From NCBI GenBank assembly GCA_016185015.1, contig JACPOI010000036.1:62001-126000 (forward strand): a DNA stretch of 64,000 nucleotides, written 5' to 3'. The translations under genes were made by a program, and so were the position numbers. Numbering within the stretch: position 1 is the first letter of the stretch; each line of letters begins with the position of its first letter. Positions 18,608 through 27,508 of this stretch are shown piece by piece. The DNA is from Burkholderiales bacterium (GTDB lineage Bacteria > Pseudomonadota > Gammaproteobacteria > Burkholderiales > Burkholderiaceae_C). The notes beneath the pieces are model-generated. The model was not told where the DNA came from and searched no databases. It saw only the letters and a program-made list of their open reading frames with translations.

Positions 18608-20525
18608 GGGGGCCGGTTGCCGGCAGGGTCGGGGCGGGCGCGCGGGCGGCGACCAGCTGGGCCGGCAGGGTCAGCACCATGGAGGTGCCGCTGCCCGGGG
18701 TGGAGATGAGTTCGACCCGCGCGCCGATGCGCTCGGCGCGCTCGCGCATGATGCGCAGGCCCACGTGGCTCTCGTCGATGCTGTCGTCGCGGGTGTCGAA
18801 GCCGCTGCCGTCGTCGCGCACCTCGAAGCGCCACTCGGGCTGCTGTTGCACATCGAGCCAGACCTGCGAGGCGCGTGCGTGCTTGCGCACGTTGGAGAGC
18901 GCTTCCTGCACGATGTGCAGCACCTGGATCTGCAGGTCGGGCGCCAGCGGCAGGCCCTGGCCCTGCATCTGCAGGTGGGCCTTCAGGCCGCTTTGCAGCT
19001 CGAACTTGTGCAGCGTGGTGGTGAGCGCGGTCTCGATGTCTTCGGTGTTGGTGCGGGTGCGGAAGTGCATCAGCAGCTCACGCACGTCGCCATAACTTTC
19101 GCGCACGCCGGCGTCGATTTCCTCCAGCACCTTGGCCATCTCCTGCGCGTCCCCTGCGGCCAGCGCGTCGCGCATGAGCTGCACCTGGATCTTCAGGAAG
19201 GCCAGGGATTGCGCGATGGAGTCGTGCAACTCGCGTGCCAGCAGGTGGCGCTCCTGGGACACCGCGGCTTCCATGTCCAGGGCGTTCAGGCGCAGGTTCT
19301 CCATGGCGCCGGCCAGGTGGCTGGCCAGGGCTTCGAGCAGGGAGCGCTCGGCGGCTGAGGGCTCGGTGCGGGCGTGGAAAAACAGGTCCACCTCGCCCAT
19401 GAGGCGCTCGTGCAGGCGCACCGGGATGTTGACCAGCGACTCGAAGCCCGCCTGCCCGCACAGGCGGTCGCGCGTATCGCCCAGCGCGTGGATGGGGATG
19501 ACGCGCAGCCCGGCGCTGGTGGCCGTGCTGGTGCCGCAGTCGCAATCGCCCTTGTGGATGCAGTGCTCGGCCTCCACCATCTCGGCGGGCAGGCCCTGGG
19601 CGGCCAGCATCAGGTAGCGCTGGTTGGACTGGTCGGACCAGCGCAAGGCCACGCCGTCGGCATGCGCGATGCGCTGGATGCTGCGCACGAAACCCTGGGC
19701 CAGCTCGTCCAGCGAGGTGCTGCGCGCCACCAGCGCGGTGATTTCGTAGAGGCTGGCCAGGCGCTCGCGCTTCTCTTCCAGCTCTGCGGTCTTCTCGGCC
19801 ACCTTGGCTTCGAGGTTGCGGTACATGGACTGCAGGTGTGCGGCCATGTCGTTGAAGCCGTCGGCCAGGGTGCCGAACTCGTCGCTGCTGACCCGCTCGA
19901 CGCGCGCGTCGAAGTCGCCGCCCTGGATCTTCTCGATGGCCCGCTTGAGCAGGCCCACGGGTTCGAGCACCAGCAGCTGGCCGACATAGAGCAGCACCAC
20001 CGCCCCCAGGACGACCAGGGCCATCAGCGTGGTCTGCAACAGGTGCAGGATGGCCGTCCAGCGCGAGATATGGGTTTCGATGCCATGCACGAAAGCGTCG
20101 ATGTGGGCAACGAAGGCGATGGTCAGTTCGCGCAGCTGCTGCGGCTGCGCGGGCGAGATCGGGCCGACCAGCAATTGGCGAAAACCGGACCAGTCCTGCT
20201 CGATCACGGCAAAGCGTGCCTGCACGGTCTCGTCCCAGGGTACGAAAAGCGGGCGCTCGGGATCGCCATGGCGCAGCACGGCCAGGCTGGCTTCGAATTC
20301 CTGCACCAGGGGCGGCACTTCAGCGGCCTGACCGGTGCTCAGCGTGAGCGACATGCGGTAGGCCTGCATGCGCATGCGCCCGGCCTCGTTGACGGCTGCA
20401 GCGCCGCCGTCGAGCTGCCAGGACACCCACAGCGTGGCCGCCGTGGCCAGCAGGGCCAGCAGCAGAAAGGGGGTGGCGGCCAGTGTGAGTTTGGCGGCCA
20501 GGCTGCGTTGCGTGGGGGGCGTCAT
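18591..20525 (-). CDS. narX: NarX-type nitrate/nitrite sensor histidine kinase
   Basis: Start MTPPTQRSLAAKLTLAATPF; P-box-like VNEAGRMRMQAYRMSL; HAMP; cysteine cluster HCIHKGDCDCG; HisKA_3 (ARELHDSIAQSLAFLKIQVQLM). Confidence 0.93.
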   Translation of the reverse strand: MTPPTQRSLAAKLTLAATPFLLLALLATAATLWVSWQLDGGAAAVNEAGRMRMQAYRMSLTLSTGQAAEVPPLVQEFEASLAVLRHGDPERPLFVPWDETVQARFAVIEQDWSGFRQLLVGPISPAQPQQLRELTIAFVAHIDAFVHGIETHISRWTAILHLLQTTLMALVVLGAVVLLYVGQLLVLEPVGLLKRAIEKIQGGDFDARVERVSSDEFGTLADGFNDMAAHLQSMYRNLEAKVAEKTAELEEKRERLASLYEITALVARSTSLDELAQGFVRSIQRIAHADGVALRWSDQSNQRYLMLAAQGLPAEMVEAEHCIHKGDCDCGTSTATSAGLRVIPIHALGDTRDRLCGQAGFESLVNIPVRLHERLMGEVDLFFHARTEPSAAERSLLEALASHLAGAMENLRLNALDMEAAVSQERHLLARELHDSIAQSLAFLKIQVQLMRDALAAGDAQEMAKVLEEIDAGVRESYGDVRELLMHFRTRTNTEDIETALTTTLHKFELQSGLKAHLQMQGQGLPLAPDLQIQVLHIVQEALSNVRKHARASQVWLDVQQQPEWRFEVRDDGSGFDTRDDSIDESHVGLRIMRERAERIGARVELISTPGSGTSMVLTLPAQLVAARAPAPTLPATGPLEHAA

Positions 20526-20586
20526 GGTGGTCGCGTTGCGGGGTTCCAGTGTGCGGTCAAAGCGCTCGCGCGGGCGGACCTGAATC

Positions 20587-20600
20587 TTGATACGGATCAA
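20587..20600. promoter_or_regulatory. FNR/Dnr-type binding site TTGAT-ACGG-ATCAA between narX and uspA-like gene
   Basis: Perfect TTGATnnnnATCAA palindrome in the divergent intergenic region. Confidence 0.88.
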
Positions 20601-20659
20601 GCCGGCGCGCAATAGCCGGTCTAAAGTGAGGCGGTACTCGCTTCGACCAGGAGGTTTCC

Positions 20660-21097
20660 ATGTTCCAGCATATCCTGCTGCCCACCGATGGTTCCGATCC
20701 GGCCATGCGCGCGGTGGCGCGCGGCGTCGAGCTGGCCCAGCGCCTGGGGGCCCGGGTCACGGTGATGACCGCACTCGAACACTTTCCGGCCGGCATCATG
20801 GCCAGCGGTTACCGGCCCCATGACGAACCCCAGGAGGTGCCTGGCCTGCAGGCCGCCACCTACTGGCTGGAGCAGGCCGAGGCGGTGGCGCGCGCGGCCG
20901 GCGTGCCCTGCGAACGCCTGCTCATGCGCGAGCAAAAGATCGTCTACCGCGCCATCCTGGATGCGGCACAACAAAGCGGCGCCGATCTCATTGTCATGGG
21001 CACGCACGGCATGGGGCTGATGGAGCGCCTCTTCGTGGGCAGCCAGACGCAGCGCGTGCTGGCGCACACCACCATCCCCGTGCTGACGCTGCACTGA
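20660..21097 (+). CDS. universal stress protein (UspA family)
   Basis: 145 aa; MFQHILLPTDGSDPAMRAVARGVELAQ ... IVMGTHGMGLMERLFVGSQTQRVLAHTTIPVLTL. Confidence 0.94.
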   Translation: MFQHILLPTDGSDPAMRAVARGVELAQRLGARVTVMTALEHFPAGIMASGYRPHDEPQEVPGLQAATYWLEQAEAVARAAGVPCERLLMREQKIVYRAILDAAQQSGADLIVMGTHGMGLMERLFVGSQTQRVLAHTTIPVLTLH

Positions 21098-21106
21098 GCG
21101 TCTGAT

Positions 21107-21862
21107 CTAGCCGCGGATATCCGCGACCGGCTCGCTGCCGAAATCGCTGCGGGCCAGGTAGGCCAGCACCTTGCGCGCCGCGGTCTCGGGGCTGTCGAGC
21201 TGGCCGTCGCTCTTGAGCTGCTCAAAACGTGCGCGGTCGGGGAAGGCCGCAGCGTCGGCGCCGCGCAGCTGCACCTGCATGTCGGTATCGATCACACCGG
21301 GCGCCAGTGCGCAGACCCTGGCGCCCCGGGGCTTGAGCGCTTCTTCCAGTGCCAGGCAGCGCGTGTAGTGGTCCATGCCCGCCTTGGCCGCGCAGTAGAC
21401 GGCCTGCGAGGCCATGGGCCGGCGGCCCAGGCCCGAGGAGATGTTGAGCACCTTGCGCGGGACGCCCCAGCCTTCGGTGGCGGCGAGAAAGGCTGCGCTC
21501 AGCGCCATGGGTGCTTCCAGGTCCACGCGCAGGGCCTGGGCCAGGTCATCGGGTTCGATCTCCGAAAGTGGTGCAATGCGCGGGATCGTGCCGGCGTTGT
21601 TGATCAGCGTGGCGCCGGCGTGGCGCACACCGGGGCGGCCCAGCCACTGCCGCAGCATGGCCGCGGCCTCGCGGCTGTGCGAGAGGTCCAGTGGCCACTG
21701 TTCCAGCGCGCAGCCGGCCTGTGCCGCCTGCGCGGCCAGCGCCGCGTTTGCCTGGCGCGAGATGCATAGCAGGGTGTGGCCGGGTGCCAGCAGCTGCTGC
21801 GCCATGGCCAGACCCATGCCGCGCGAGGCGCCGGTGAGGATGTAGAGATGGGTATCGGCCAT
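21107..21862 (-). CDS. SDR-family oxidoreductase
   Basis: MADTHLYILTGASRGMGLAMAQQLL; YCAAK active site. Confidence 0.9.
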   Translation of the reverse strand: MADTHLYILTGASRGMGLAMAQQLLAPGHTLLCISRQANAALAAQAAQAGCALEQWPLDLSHSREAAAMLRQWLGRPGVRHAGATLINNAGTIPRIAPLSEIEPDDLAQALRVDLEAPMALSAAFLAATEGWGVPRKVLNISSGLGRRPMASQAVYCAAKAGMDHYTRCLALEEALKPRGARVCALAPGVIDTDMQVQLRGADAAAFPDRARFEQLKSDGQLDSPETAARKVLAYLARSDFGSEPVADIRG

Positions 21863-21879
21863 GAAGGGCTCCTTGGACA

Positions 21880-22545
21880 TCAGAAGGGGGGCGGGCTGTG
21901 CCAGTGCAGGGCCTCACCCGTGACGGGGTGGGTTAGCGCCAGTTCGCTGGCGTGCAGTTGCAGGCGGGGACAACGCGCCTGGGTGTCGGCATCTGCATAA
22001 AGTGCGTCGCCCAGGATGGGGTGGCCGATGGCCTGCAGATGCACGCGCAGCTGGTGCGTGCGGCCCGTCACCGGTTCGAGTGCCAGCCGGGTCTGTGGCC
22101 GGCCCTCGGTGTCGTGCTCGTGTGCCAGCACGCGCCAGCGCGTCTGGCTGGGTTTGCCGCCGGCATCCACCTTCTGACGGGGCCGGTTGGGCCAGTCGCT
22201 CATGAGCGGCAGGTCGATCTCGCCCCACTCGGCGGGTGGCGGCGGCATGTGGCCGGCGACCAGCGCCACGTAGCGTTTGCGGACCGAGCGTGATTCGAAG
22301 GCCATGCTCAGCGTGCGCTGCATCGCGCTGCCGCGTGCCATCAGCAGCAGGCCCGAGGTGGCCATGTCCAGCCGGTGCACGATCAGCGCGTCCTGCCACA
22401 GCGCCTGGGCCTGGGCGCTCGCGCAGTCCTGCTTGTCGGGGCCGCGCCCGGGCACCGAGAGCAGGCCGGCGGGTTTGTCCAGCACCAGCAGCGCGTCGTC
22501 GGCGTGCAGGCAGGCCATACCGGCAGGTTCAGCGCTGGGGCTCAC
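21880..22545 (-). CDS. RluA-family RNA pseudouridine synthase
   Basis: 221 aa; LDKPAGLLSVPGRG and ALIVHRLDMATSGLLLMARG (HRLD motif). Confidence 0.93.
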   Translation of the reverse strand: MSPSAEPAGMACLHADDALLVLDKPAGLLSVPGRGPDKQDCASAQAQALWQDALIVHRLDMATSGLLLMARGSAMQRTLSMAFESRSVRKRYVALVAGHMPPPPAEWGEIDLPLMSDWPNRPRQKVDAGGKPSQTRWRVLAHEHDTEGRPQTRLALEPVTGRTHQLRVHLQAIGHPILGDALYADADTQARCPRLQLHASELALTHPVTGEALHWHSPPPF

Positions 22546-24610
22546 CCTGGATCAGGCGCTGTACGGTGTCGCACAGCTCCGAGACGTCGTTGGGCTTGTG
22601 GATCAGGGCACGGGCACCGGCTTCCAGCGCGCTGGCCTCGATCTCGGGTGTGATGTAGCCCGAGGCCAGTGCCATGGGCAGCTTGGGACGGATGCGGTGC
22701 GCATCCTTGAGCAGTTCGACGCCGCTGTAACCCGGCATGTTGTAGTCGGTCACCAGCAGGTCGTAGTCGTCGGGCTGCGCGCGCAAGGCAGCCAGCGCGG
22801 CCTGCGGGTCGGTGTAGACGCTGACCTTGAAACCGCGCCGCACCAGCACGCGCTCGACCAGGAAGGACAGGGCCTGGTCATCATCGACGTACATCACGTG
22901 GCGGCCGAAGCCCATGGCGGTCTGCAGGCGCGTGGGTTCGGCCGGCGCGGGAATGCTGTCGGTCTCGGCCTCGGCGGCAGGGAAATAGAGCGTGAATTCG
23001 CTGCCGTTGCCGGGCGAGCTGCTCACGTCCACCGTTCCCAAGTGGGTGCGCATCACGCCGTGCACCACGGCCAGGCCCAGGCCCGTGCCCTGGCCCACCG
23101 GCTTGGTGGTGAAAAAGGGCTCGAAGATGCGCTGCAGGGTCTCGGCCTCCATGCCGCTGCCGCTGTCACGCACGGCCAGGGTCACGTAGCGGCCCTCGGC
23201 CAGTCCCAGGCGCTGGCACTCCAGCATGTCGGGGTAGGTGCTGTCGAGTTCGATGCTGACCGTGCCGCGCACGCTGCCGATGGCGTGGATGGCGTTGGTG
23301 CACAGGTTGATCAGGGCCTGCTCGACCTGGGTTGCGTCGGCCAGCACGGGAGGCGTTTCGCGCAGGCGCACCTGCAGGTCCACCGTGGGCGGCAGGGTGA
23401 CCTTCATGAGACGCACCGATTCCTGCACCACCTCGACCAGCTGGATCGGGTGGCGCTTGGGCGGTTCGTTGCGGCTGAAGGTCAGGATCTGGCGCACCAG
23501 GTCACGGCCGCGGCGGCCGGCCTTCTCGACTTCGGTCAGGCAGACCTGCACCGGCGAGTCGGCCCTGGCGTCCTGGCGGGCCAGCGTGACGTTGCCCAGG
23601 ATGGCGCCCAGGATGTTGTTGAAGTCGTGCGCGATGCCGCCGGCCATGGTGCCGATGGCCTGCATCTTGTGCGCCTCGCGCAGCTGCGCTTCGAGGATGT
23701 TGCGCTGCACTTCCATCTCGCGGCGTGTCGTCAGGTCGCGCGCAAAGACGGTGGTGATGTCGCCGTCGCCTTCGGGCTGGCGTTCGCGCGAGACGCTCAC
23801 CTCCAGCATCAGGGGGCGGCCTTCGACGGTGCGGCCGATCACTTCGCCCAGCGTGGCCTGGGTCGAGAGGCGGGTGGCGGCGATCGCGTCGATGGCTTCG
23901 GGCAGGAAGCGCCCCAGCGAGGTCTTGAGCGCCTGCTCGGGCGGGCAGTGGAAGAGCGCGGCGGCAGCCGGGTTGAAAACGGTGATGCGCTGTTCGCCGT
24001 CAACGCAGATGATGGCGTCCAGGGACGAGTTGATGATGGCGGCCAGGCGGTTCTCGCTCAGGCGCAGCTCCTCGTTGCGCTGCTGCAGGGCCAGCGCGCT
24101 TTCCTGCAGCGCGCGGCGGCGTTCCTGCAGCGCACGCCGCTCGGTCAGAAGCGGGCCCTGATCGATCACGGCGCAGATGAAATGGGTCAGGTCGCGGTCC
24201 TGCGAATACTGGATGCGCGCGATGTGCAGGTCGCCGGTGAAGCGCGCTTCCAGGCCGCTGGAGAACACCACCTCGTTGGTGTCGCTGTGGCCCTGGATCT
24301 TGGCCTCGTCCAGAGACTGCTGCACGCGCTCCACGTGGTCGGGCGTGACCAGGGGCAGCAGGAAGTTCAGCGGCGGGTCGGATTCCTTGGGCCGGAACAG
24401 CTTGAGCGCCATGGCGTTGCTCTGTTCCACCATGCCGAACTCGTCGACCACCATCAGTCCCAGTGGCACGTTGGAGAACAGCGATTCGAAACGTTCGGAA
24501 GCGCCCTCGGCGGCGATGCGGCTGAATTCGAGTGCGCTGTTCTGCGCTTCCAGCTCGGCCTGGTAGGCGCGCAGATCGTCGATCAGCTTGGGGAGGGCCC
24601 GGCGGGTCAT
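22529..24610 (-). CDS. PAS-domain hybrid sensor histidine kinase with C-terminal receiver
   Basis: Start MTRRALPKLIDDLRAYQAELEAQ; GGIAHDFNNILGAILGNVTLAR; C-terminal HVMYVDDDQALSFLVERVL...LLVTDYNMPGYSGVELL. Confidence 0.93.
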   Translation of the reverse strand: MTRRALPKLIDDLRAYQAELEAQNSALEFSRIAAEGASERFESLFSNVPLGLMVVDEFGMVEQSNAMALKLFRPKESDPPLNFLLPLVTPDHVERVQQSLDEAKIQGHSDTNEVVFSSGLEARFTGDLHIARIQYSQDRDLTHFICAVIDQGPLLTERRALQERRRALQESALALQQRNEELRLSENRLAAIINSSLDAIICVDGEQRITVFNPAAAALFHCPPEQALKTSLGRFLPEAIDAIAATRLSTQATLGEVIGRTVEGRPLMLEVSVSRERQPEGDGDITTVFARDLTTRREMEVQRNILEAQLREAHKMQAIGTMAGGIAHDFNNILGAILGNVTLARQDARADSPVQVCLTEVEKAGRRGRDLVRQILTFSRNEPPKRHPIQLVEVVQESVRLMKVTLPPTVDLQVRLRETPPVLADATQVEQALINLCTNAIHAIGSVRGTVSIELDSTYPDMLECQRLGLAEGRYVTLAVRDSGSGMEAETLQRIFEPFFTTKPVGQGTGLGLAVVHGVMRTHLGTVDVSSSPGNGSEFTLYFPAAEAETDSIPAPAEPTRLQTAMGFGRHVMYVDDDQALSFLVERVLVRRGFKVSVYTDPQAALAALRAQPDDYDLLVTDYNMPGYSGVELLKDAHRIRPKLPMALASGYITPEIEASALEAGARALIHKPNDVSELCDTVQRLIQGEPQR

Positions 24611-24632
24611 GGCGAGGACTGGTCCACGCTGT

Positions 24633-25550
24633 TCAGTTGTTCTTGTTGGTGAACCAGAAGCTGACGATGGGGGCGGTCGGGTCATCGAAGGAGGCGCCCA
24701 GCGCCATTTCGCCCTTGTCCAGCAGCACGCATTCCTGGCGGCGCAGGGAGATCACGGCCGAGGAGCCGGCAAAACGCACCCAGGTGCCGTAGCTGCTGAT
24801 GTCCGATAGCACGAAGAGCTCGCCGCGACGGTCCAGGCGGGCGTGCAGGCGCGAGACGCGCGGGTCGAGCACGGCAAACTGGGCGTCATTGCCGCGGCCC
24901 AGGAAGACCGGCATGTCCATGGCCTCGAACAGGATGTTGTGCTCGCGCCAGGTCAGCTCGATGGTGCTGGGCAGGCGGCTGCTGGGCGCGCCGACCGTCT
25001 CCAGGCCGGCCTGCATGGTCATGATCTCGGAGGTGCTCTCGCGCTGCCAGTCGATGCGGTAGACGGTGATGGGCTCGCTTTTGCCCCGGATGTCCATGGG
25101 CCCGAGGTTGCGGTAATTGATCTCGCCGTCGTTGTAGAGCGCTTCGATGACGCTTTCGGACGCGAAGATCTGCTCGGCACCCGACAGGTCGCTCAGGCGC
25201 GAGGCCATGTTGACGGCGTCGCCGAAGCAGTCGCCGTCCTGTTCCACCACCTCGCCGCGGGCCAGTCCCACCTTGACCTGCATCCTGCTCTGGCCCGGCA
25301 GGCTGCTGCTGCGTTCGCGCTGCATGCGCTGCATCTCGACCATGGACAGCACGGCAGCCTGGTTGTCGGAAAAGGAGGCCAGTACCCCGTCGCCCAGGTA
25401 CTTGATGACACGCCCGCCGCGCGCCTGGAAGGACTTGCCTATCCAGTGGGTGGTGCGGGTCACCAATTCAGCCGCCCTGGCATTGCCCAATGCCTCGAAC
25501 AAGCCGGTGCTTCCGGTCAGGTCGGCAAAGACGATGGTGAGGACGGCCAT
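24633..25550 (-). CDS. class III adenylate/guanylate cyclase with C-terminal FHA domain
   Basis: 305 aa; MAVLTIVFADLTGSTGLFEALG... GDGVLASF ... GDCFGDAVNMASRLSDLS; FHA-like DAQFAVLDPRVSRLHARLDRRGELFVLSDISSYGTWVRF. Confidence 0.92.
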   Translation of the reverse strand: MAVLTIVFADLTGSTGLFEALGNARAAELVTRTTHWIGKSFQARGGRVIKYLGDGVLASFSDNQAAVLSMVEMQRMQRERSSSLPGQSRMQVKVGLARGEVVEQDGDCFGDAVNMASRLSDLSGAEQIFASESVIEALYNDGEINYRNLGPMDIRGKSEPITVYRIDWQRESTSEIMTMQAGLETVGAPSSRLPSTIELTWREHNILFEAMDMPVFLGRGNDAQFAVLDPRVSRLHARLDRRGELFVLSDISSYGTWVRFAGSSAVISLRRQECVLLDKGEMALGASFDDPTAPIVSFWFTNKNN

Positions 25551-25825
25551 GCGATCGGAATGTTGGAGAGGATGAGTGTGCTTATTATGCCGGCCCCGCC
25601 ACGGGGCGTGGACGCTGCCATGGAGGCCAAGCTGATGCGTGTCAAGTATACGGGTCGTCCGGTTTCAGGCCGGCCGTGCGGCGCCCGGCGCAGGCGCTGC
25701 CGGCTCAGCGGCGCGGGGCATGGGCGGCGCTGCCACCGTGCGCAAAATGCCACGCCGGGGCGTGCCGCTGTGTAAGATGTGCGGTGTAGCGCCAACAGGC
25801 GTTGCAGCACAGGGGACACAAGAAC

Positions 25826-26371
25826 ATGGGCATCAATCCTGCCATCGTCCAGAACATCGCCGAGCGGGTGCGGGCCGAGGTGTTGCCCCAGCGCGCGGCA
25901 TCGGCGCTCAAGCTTGACCCGGCCATCATCCAGAAGATTGCCCAGAAGGTCCCGATCTTCGCCGGCATGAGCCAGCCCTGCCTGCTGGACACGCTGGCCA
26001 CCGGCGAACACTTCACGGTCCAGGCCGGGGAAGCGGTGTTCCGCGAAGGCGACATGGGCAACTCCTTTTATGTCCTGATCGCCGGCGAAGTGGTGGTCGA
26101 GAAGATACGCGACGGCAAACCGGTCGAGCTGACACGCCTGGGCCCGGGAGAGTGCTTCGGCGAGATGGCCCTGGTCGGCAACGACGTGCGTTCGGCCACG
26201 GTGCGCGCCACCGGCCCGCTGGTAGCCATGCGCTTCTACCGCGAACTCATCGATGCCAACCCCGAAAGCGCGTCGGCCATCTACCGCAACATTGCCCGCA
26301 TCCTGGCGGGCCGCCTGGGCGAGTCCAGCCTCATGCTGGCCGACCTGAAAAAGCGCGACAGCGCAGCCTGA
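25826..26371 (+). CDS. cyclic nucleotide-binding domain protein
   Basis: Start MGINPAIVQNIAERV; PIFAGMSQPCLLDTLATGEHFTVQAGEAVFREGDMGNSFYVLIAGEVVVE...GPGECFGEMALVGNDVRSATVRA. Confidence 0.92.
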   Translation: MGINPAIVQNIAERVRAEVLPQRAASALKLDPAIIQKIAQKVPIFAGMSQPCLLDTLATGEHFTVQAGEAVFREGDMGNSFYVLIAGEVVVEKIRDGKPVELTRLGPGECFGEMALVGNDVRSATVRATGPLVAMRFYRELIDANPESASAIYRNIARILAGRLGESSLMLADLKKRDSAA

Positions 26372-26376
26372 GTTCC

Positions 26377-27342
26377 TCATGCGGACGGGGCCGGCGAGGG
26401 CTGGCCCGTACTCCACAGGGCCAGCAGACGGCCGATGTCTTCCAGCCGGGGCACCGGGGTCACGCCCTCGGGGGGGCGGCGTTGCAGCACCGGGTGGCTG
26501 CCACCGGCCCAGATTTCTATATCGGCCGGCAGCCGGCTGCGCAGATCCTGCAGGCCGCGCTGCAGCAGCTGCGCATTGAAGGCCGGGCTGAAGCTCAGGC
26601 CCACGATCTGTGCGCGGTTGGCTTGCGCCGCGCGCACGATCTCGGCCACGGGTGTCTGGGCCCCGAGCGAGACGCATTCGCAGCCTTCCAGAACCAGGGT
26701 GATCTCGGCCATCAGCAGGCCCAGCATGTGGGATTCCTGCGGAAAGGTCGCCAGCAGCACCCGCGGGCGGCCCGGGCGCGGCATGGAGGCCATGCTGCCC
26801 AGGGCGCTGCGCAGCACGGCGGTCACGCTCTCCGTATACATATGTTCTTCGAACACCTGGATCTCGCCGCGCACCCAGGCTTCGCCCACCTGGGCGTTCA
26901 GCGGCGCCAGCAGTTCGGTCAGGAAGCGGCCCAGGCCCAGGCGCAGCACGGCCTGGTTCAGGGTGCGGCGCAAGGCCATCACCTCGTGCTGGCGCACCAG
27001 GTCCAGGACCGCCTGCAGTTCGGGCGTGAGGGGGGGGTGTGTCGCGACCGGGGCCGAGTCCAGCAGCAGTTGCTGCAACTCGGCCAGCGACAGGGGCACC
27101 ACGCGCCCGGGGCGCTGGCCGGCCCCCAGCAGGCGCGCGATCAGGCGCAGGCGCTCGACCTGCTCGGACGGGTAGAGGCGCTCGTCGAAGGCGTCGCGCA
27201 CGGGCTGCGGGAAGCCGTAACGACGCTCCCAGACGCGCAGCGTGTCCTTGGAAAGACCCGTGTCGCGCTCCACCGCGGCGATGGGCAGGTCGGTGCCGGC
27301 CGTCGCGCCTGTCATGCCTGACTCATCTGTAAGGTCTTTCAC
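26377..27342 (-). CDS. MerR-family regulator with B12-binding domain (CarH/LitR-like photoreceptor candidate)
   Basis: 321 aa; MerR HTH (IAAVERDTGLSKDTLRVWERRYGFPQP); W-x9-EH (WVRGEIQVFEEH) and E-x-H-x-x-G (ESHMLG) B12-site motifs. Confidence 0.9.
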   Translation of the reverse strand: MKDLTDESGMTGATAGTDLPIAAVERDTGLSKDTLRVWERRYGFPQPVRDAFDERLYPSEQVERLRLIARLLGAGQRPGRVVPLSLAELQQLLLDSAPVATHPPLTPELQAVLDLVRQHEVMALRRTLNQAVLRLGLGRFLTELLAPLNAQVGEAWVRGEIQVFEEHMYTESVTAVLRSALGSMASMPRPGRPRVLLATFPQESHMLGLLMAEITLVLEGCECVSLGAQTPVAEIVRAAQANRAQIVGLSFSPAFNAQLLQRGLQDLRSRLPADIEIWAGGSHPVLQRRPPEGVTPVPRLEDIGRLLALWSTGQPSPAPSA

Positions 27343-27352
27343 TATAAATCTT

Positions 27353-27367
27353 TTTGTCTAGGACAAA
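27353..27367. promoter_or_regulatory. candidate operator dyad TTTGTC-TAG-GACAAA
   Basis: 6-bp perfect inverted repeat with 3-nt spacer in the AT-rich divergent intergenic region upstream of the merR-like gene. Confidence 0.5.
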
Positions 27368-27415
27368 CGAAGATAATCTTCCAAAACAACGCGATATTAA
27401 CTGTTTAATCTAAGT

Positions 27416-27430
27416 TTTGTCCATGTCAAA
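27416..27430. promoter_or_regulatory. candidate second operator TTTGTCCATGTCAAA
   Basis: 15-mer matching the 27353 dyad at 11 of 15 positions (TTTGTC...CAAA shared); same intergenic region. Confidence 0.35.
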
Positions 27431-27508
27431 AATTCTTTCCAACTTCTCCCGCGGGTTTGGCAGCCCCGCCGTCCCGGGCTTCACCGGCCTGTGGAAGCGA
27501 GCCTGCGC

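Noticed and set aside
22277-24652. 791-aa plus-strand ORF antisense to the hybrid histidine kinase
   Set aside because: Shadow ORF; low-information composition, while the minus strand has clear PAS/HATPase/REC motifs.
25517-26677. 386-aa minus-strand ORF between the cyclase and MerR genes
   Set aside because: Antisense to the cNMP-binding gene, low-complexity N-terminus, no motif support.
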